Shown here: positions 62,051 to 64,000 of the stretch, in pieces | How the letters are laid out: the number at the start of each line of letters is the position of its first letter | Numbering within the stretch: position 1 is the first letter of the stretch | NCBI RefSeq assembly: GCF_900095735.1 | Contig: NZ_FNLO01000004.1 | Span: 124,001-188,000, forward strand | DNA from: Chitinasiproducens palmae | GTDB taxonomy: Bacteria; Pseudomonadota; Gammaproteobacteria; Burkholderiales; Burkholderiaceae | Direction: 5' to 3' | DNA: 64,000 nt | The notes under the pieces: generated by a model | Told to the model about the DNA's origin: nothing | The model's database searches: none | What the model saw: only the letters and a program-made list of their open reading frames with translations | Program-made: the position numbers and the translations under genes

Positions 62051-63369
62051 GCCGCGCGCCGTTGCAAGATAATGGCGCCGACGACTTCGACGTGATCGTC
62101 GTCGGCGCGGGACCGGTCGGGCTGGCGCTGTGCGGCTGGCTCGCGCAGCGGGGCGCGACCCGGCCGCTGTCGGTGGCACTGATCGATGCACGCCCGCGGG
62201 CCGAAGCGCAGCAGGACCCGCGCGTGCTGGCGCTGTCCGAGGGCAGCCGCGGGCTGCTCGCGCCGCTCGGCTGGCCACGCGAGACGACGCCGATCACGCG
62301 GATCCAGGTCAGTCAGCAGGGCCACTTCGGCCGCACGGTGATCGAGCGCGAACGCCACGGTCTCGACGCACTCGGCCACGTGGTGCGTTACGGCACGCTG
62401 GCCGCGGCGCTGGCCGACGGCCTCGACCGGCTGGTCGCGCAGGGCGCGAACGTGACGCGGTTCGACGGCATGCGCGCGCTTGCCTACCGGCAGGACGATG
62501 CGGGCGTGACCGTGCCGCTGGCCCCGACCGCCGCACTCGCCGCACCCGCCATTCAGCAGCCGGCCGCGCCGTCGCTGCGCGGGCGCGTCCTGGTCAGCGC
62601 CGAAGGCGGCGTGTTCAGGCAGGACACCGGAGCGGATGCGGCATCCGGCGACGGCGACGCGCCGGGCGGCGTGCCGGCGCACCGCCCGGCGCATGGCCCC
62701 ACGCGTGGCCCAACGCGTCGAGATTACCAGCAGACCGCGCTGATCGCGCGGGTGAACTGCTCGCGCCCGGCGCACGGCGTGGCGTTCGAACGCTTCACCG
62801 GCAGCGGACCGCTGGCGCTGCTGCCGTTCGAGCACAGCGGCGCACCCGCCGCGGACTATGCATTGGTCTGGTGCGCGGCGCCCGACGTGACCGCGCGCCG
62901 TCTCGCCAGCGACGACGCGACGCTGCTCACCGAGCTCGCCGACGCGTTCGGCGGCCCGTTCGGCGCGCTGGGCCGCTTCACGTCGATCGAAGGACGGGCG
63001 AGCTTTGCGCTTGGCATGCAGATCGGCGACGTGCTGCGCGACCGGCGCGTCGCGGCGATCGGCAACGCCGCGCAGATTCTGCACCCGGTGGCCGGCCAGG
63101 GGCTGAATCTCGGGCTGCGCGACGCCCGCACGCTGGCCGACGCGCTGGCCCATCTCGGCGCGACGCCCGAGGCGCTTGCCGACCTGGCGCGCCGGCGCCG
63201 CGTCGATCGCGGCCTGACGTCCTCGCTGACCGATTGGCTGGCCCGCGGCTTCCTCGACAGCGCCGGCCCGGTTGCGGTCCTGCGCGGCCTCGGCCTGCAG
63301 GCGCTGGACGTGCTGCCGGGCGCCAAGACCGCCTTCGTGCGGCAGATGATCTTCGGCGCACGCCGTTGA
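62047..63369 (+). CDS. ubiH: FAD-dependent ubiquinone biosynthesis hydroxylase
   Basis: 440 residues of the UbiH/COQ6 family. The FAD-binding GAGPVGLALCGWLAQRG (GxGxxG), the middle LVSAEGG (in place of the more common ADG) and the late IGNAAQILHPVAGQGLNLGLRDA motif are present. It hydroxylates the ubiquinone ring. A disordered His/Pro/Arg/Gly-rich insert of about 35 residues (near 205-235) separates the FAD half from the substrate half. Assigned as UbiH rather than UbiF from the pepP-ubiH order. Confidence 0.92.
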   Translation: MSRAPLQDNGADDFDVIVVGAGPVGLALCGWLAQRGATRPLSVALIDARPRAEAQQDPRVLALSEGSRGLLAPLGWPRETTPITRIQVSQQGHFGRTVIERERHGLDALGHVVRYGTLAAALADGLDRLVAQGANVTRFDGMRALAYRQDDAGVTVPLAPTAALAAPAIQQPAAPSLRGRVLVSAEGGVFRQDTGADAASGDGDAPGGVPAHRPAHGPTRGPTRRDYQQTALIARVNCSRPAHGVAFERFTGSGPLALLPFEHSGAPAADYALVWCAAPDVTARRLASDDATLLTELADAFGGPFGALGRFTSIEGRASFALGMQIGDVLRDRRVAAIGNAAQILHPVAGQGLNLGLRDARTLADALAHLGATPEALADLARRRRVDRGLTSSLTDWLARGFLDSAGPVAVLRGLGLQALDVLPGAKTAFVRQMIFGARR

Positions 63370-63472
63370 GCCGGGCCAGACCGACGGCGGCGGCCGGGCC
63401 CGGGCGTTGATCTAAAGCAACGACCGCGCACCGCCAGGCCGCGCGGCGCGGTCTACCCCCGCGTAAAAGGGC

Positions 63473-63478
63473 TAGAAT
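63473..63478 (+). promoter_or_regulatory. Candidate -10 of the dusB promoter
   Basis: TAGAAT precedes the likely start point, giving a leader of about 90 bases before dusB. No good -35 was seen. Confidence 0.35.
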
Positions 63479-63574
63479 GCTGATCTTCCGCCCGTTCCGA
63501 CCGGCCCGTCAGCGCGCCGCGCTCGGCAGCCGCCGCTCCGGCCTTGCAGGCCGTTACGTCACACCGATCTTCCG

Positions 63575-64000
63575 ATGTCGCTGTCCCCGCCCCCGCCCCG
63601 TATCGGCCCGCATTCGTTGCGCAATGGCCTGTTCGTTGCACCGATGGCCGGTGTCACGGACCGGCCCTTCCGCCAGTTGTGCAAGACGCTCGGCGCCGGC
63701 TACGCGGTGTCGGAGATGGTCGCGTCCAATGCCCAGCTGTGGCGCAGCGACAAGACGCTGCGCCGCGCCAATCATGACGGCGAGGTCGCGCCGATCGCGG
63801 TGCAGATCGCCGGCGCCGATCCCGCGATGATGGCCGAGGCGGCCCGGCACAACGTCGCGAACGGCGCGCAGATCATCGACATCAACATGGGCTGCCCGGC
63901 CAAGAAGGTCTGCAACGTGGCGGCCGGCTCGGCGCTGCTGCAGAACGAGCCGCTGGTGGTCCGCATCGTCGAGGCGGTGGTGGCCGCGGTCGGCACCGGC
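63575..64000 (+). CDS. dusB: tRNA-dihydrouridine synthase (partial, N-terminal part)
   Basis: 142 codons are visible; the gene runs off the window. The start reads SLRNGLFVAPMAGVTDRPFR, with the FMN-binding GVTDRPFR, and the catalytic-Cys segment DINMGCPAKKVC follows. It reduces uridines in the tRNA D-loop. The position after pepP-ubiH and the DusB-type sequence suggest it heads a dusB-fis operon. ATG 63575 is used; the longer open frame at 63478 is out of frame. Confidence 0.95.
   Translation, partial: MSLSPPPPRIGPHSLRNGLFVAPMAGVTDRPFRQLCKTLGAGYAVSEMVASNAQLWRSDKTLRRANHDGEVAPIAVQIAGADPAMMAEAARHNVANGAQIIDINMGCPAKKVCNVAAGSALLQNEPLVVRIVEAVVAAVGTG

Noticed and set aside
62560-62620. UbiH with AEGG in place of the usual ADG motif
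   Set aside because: I suspect this is a normal variant in beta-proteobacterial UbiH proteins, and all other FAD motifs are intact, so it is not reported as a defect.
1-64000. tRNA, rRNA or riboswitch genes
   Set aside because: No cloverleaf, rRNA or known riboswitch pattern was noticed when reading the intergenic regions, but a covariance-model search would be needed to exclude small RNAs.

Overview
The window looks like chromosomal DNA of a high-G+C beta-proteobacterium, most likely Burkholderiaceae. The main evidence is housekeeping gene order: miaB-phoH-ybeY-corC-lnt-glyQ-glyS-gmhB-plsC-ygjP-gloA, then rsmA-pdxA-surA-lptD divergent from amgK-murU-pepP-ubiH-dusB. This is familiar from Burkholderia and relatives. 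Genus and species cannot be settled by reading alone.

Layout. 1-4.1 kb: the end of an Lrp-type regulator, a cysteine-dioxygenase-like cupin, two paralogous histidine-phosphatase-fold exported proteins (the second has lost both catalytic histidines), and a LigB-type dioxygenase. 4.2-8.7 kb: a tightly overlapping operon of an AhpD-like protein, an acyl-CoA-dehydrogenase-like flavoprotein and an SsuABC/TauABC-type ABC importer, probably for an organosulfur compound. 8.7-15 kb, minus strand: a small membrane protein, MarR regulator, FMN 2-hydroxy-acid dehydrogenase, YjbQ protein, amidohydrolase plus MFS symporter, and a MAPEG protein. 15.5-17.7 kb: a TonB-dependent receptor behind a Fur-box-like site. 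17.8-21.3 kb: a LysR regulator and a Zn/Cd/Pb P-type ATPase with a MerR-type promoter. 21.4-25.7 kb: a stressosome operon (rsbR-rsbS-rsbT, a kinase/phosphatase fusion and a hybrid histidine kinase). 26.4-36.7 kb: a small hydrolase, a GST, a di-heme and a tri-heme cytochrome c, RhlE helicase, a ferritin-like diiron protein with an unknown partner, and an acyl-CoA dehydrogenase/methyltransferase/glycosyltransferase operon.

36.8-49.7 kb is core: tRNA modification (MiaB), PhoH, rRNA maturation (YbeY), glutathione turnover (ChaC-type), CorC, lipoprotein acylation (Lnt), glycyl-tRNA synthetase, LPS heptose synthesis (GmhB), phospholipid synthesis (PlsC), a YgjP metallopeptidase and glyoxalase I. 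At 49.7-52.4 kb this core is interrupted by a less G+C-rich promoter, a Fic-domain protein, a small overlapping gene and a decayed piece of DNA ligase D; this is the clearest accessory insertion. 52.5-64 kb is core again: rRNA dimethylation, PLP synthesis, outer-membrane biogenesis (SurA, LptD), peptidoglycan recycling (AmgK, MurU), PepP, UbiH and the start of dusB.

A recurring feature is short in-frame tandem repeats that make low-complexity segments in otherwise conserved proteins (first phosphatase, proline-threonine lipoprotein, CadA N-terminus, Lnt, the 32.7 kb protein, and similar composition in LptD, UbiH and RhlE), along with several intergenic minisatellites. No rRNA, tRNA, CRISPR array, transposase or integrase was recognised. 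Large antisense open frames are by-products of high G+C.
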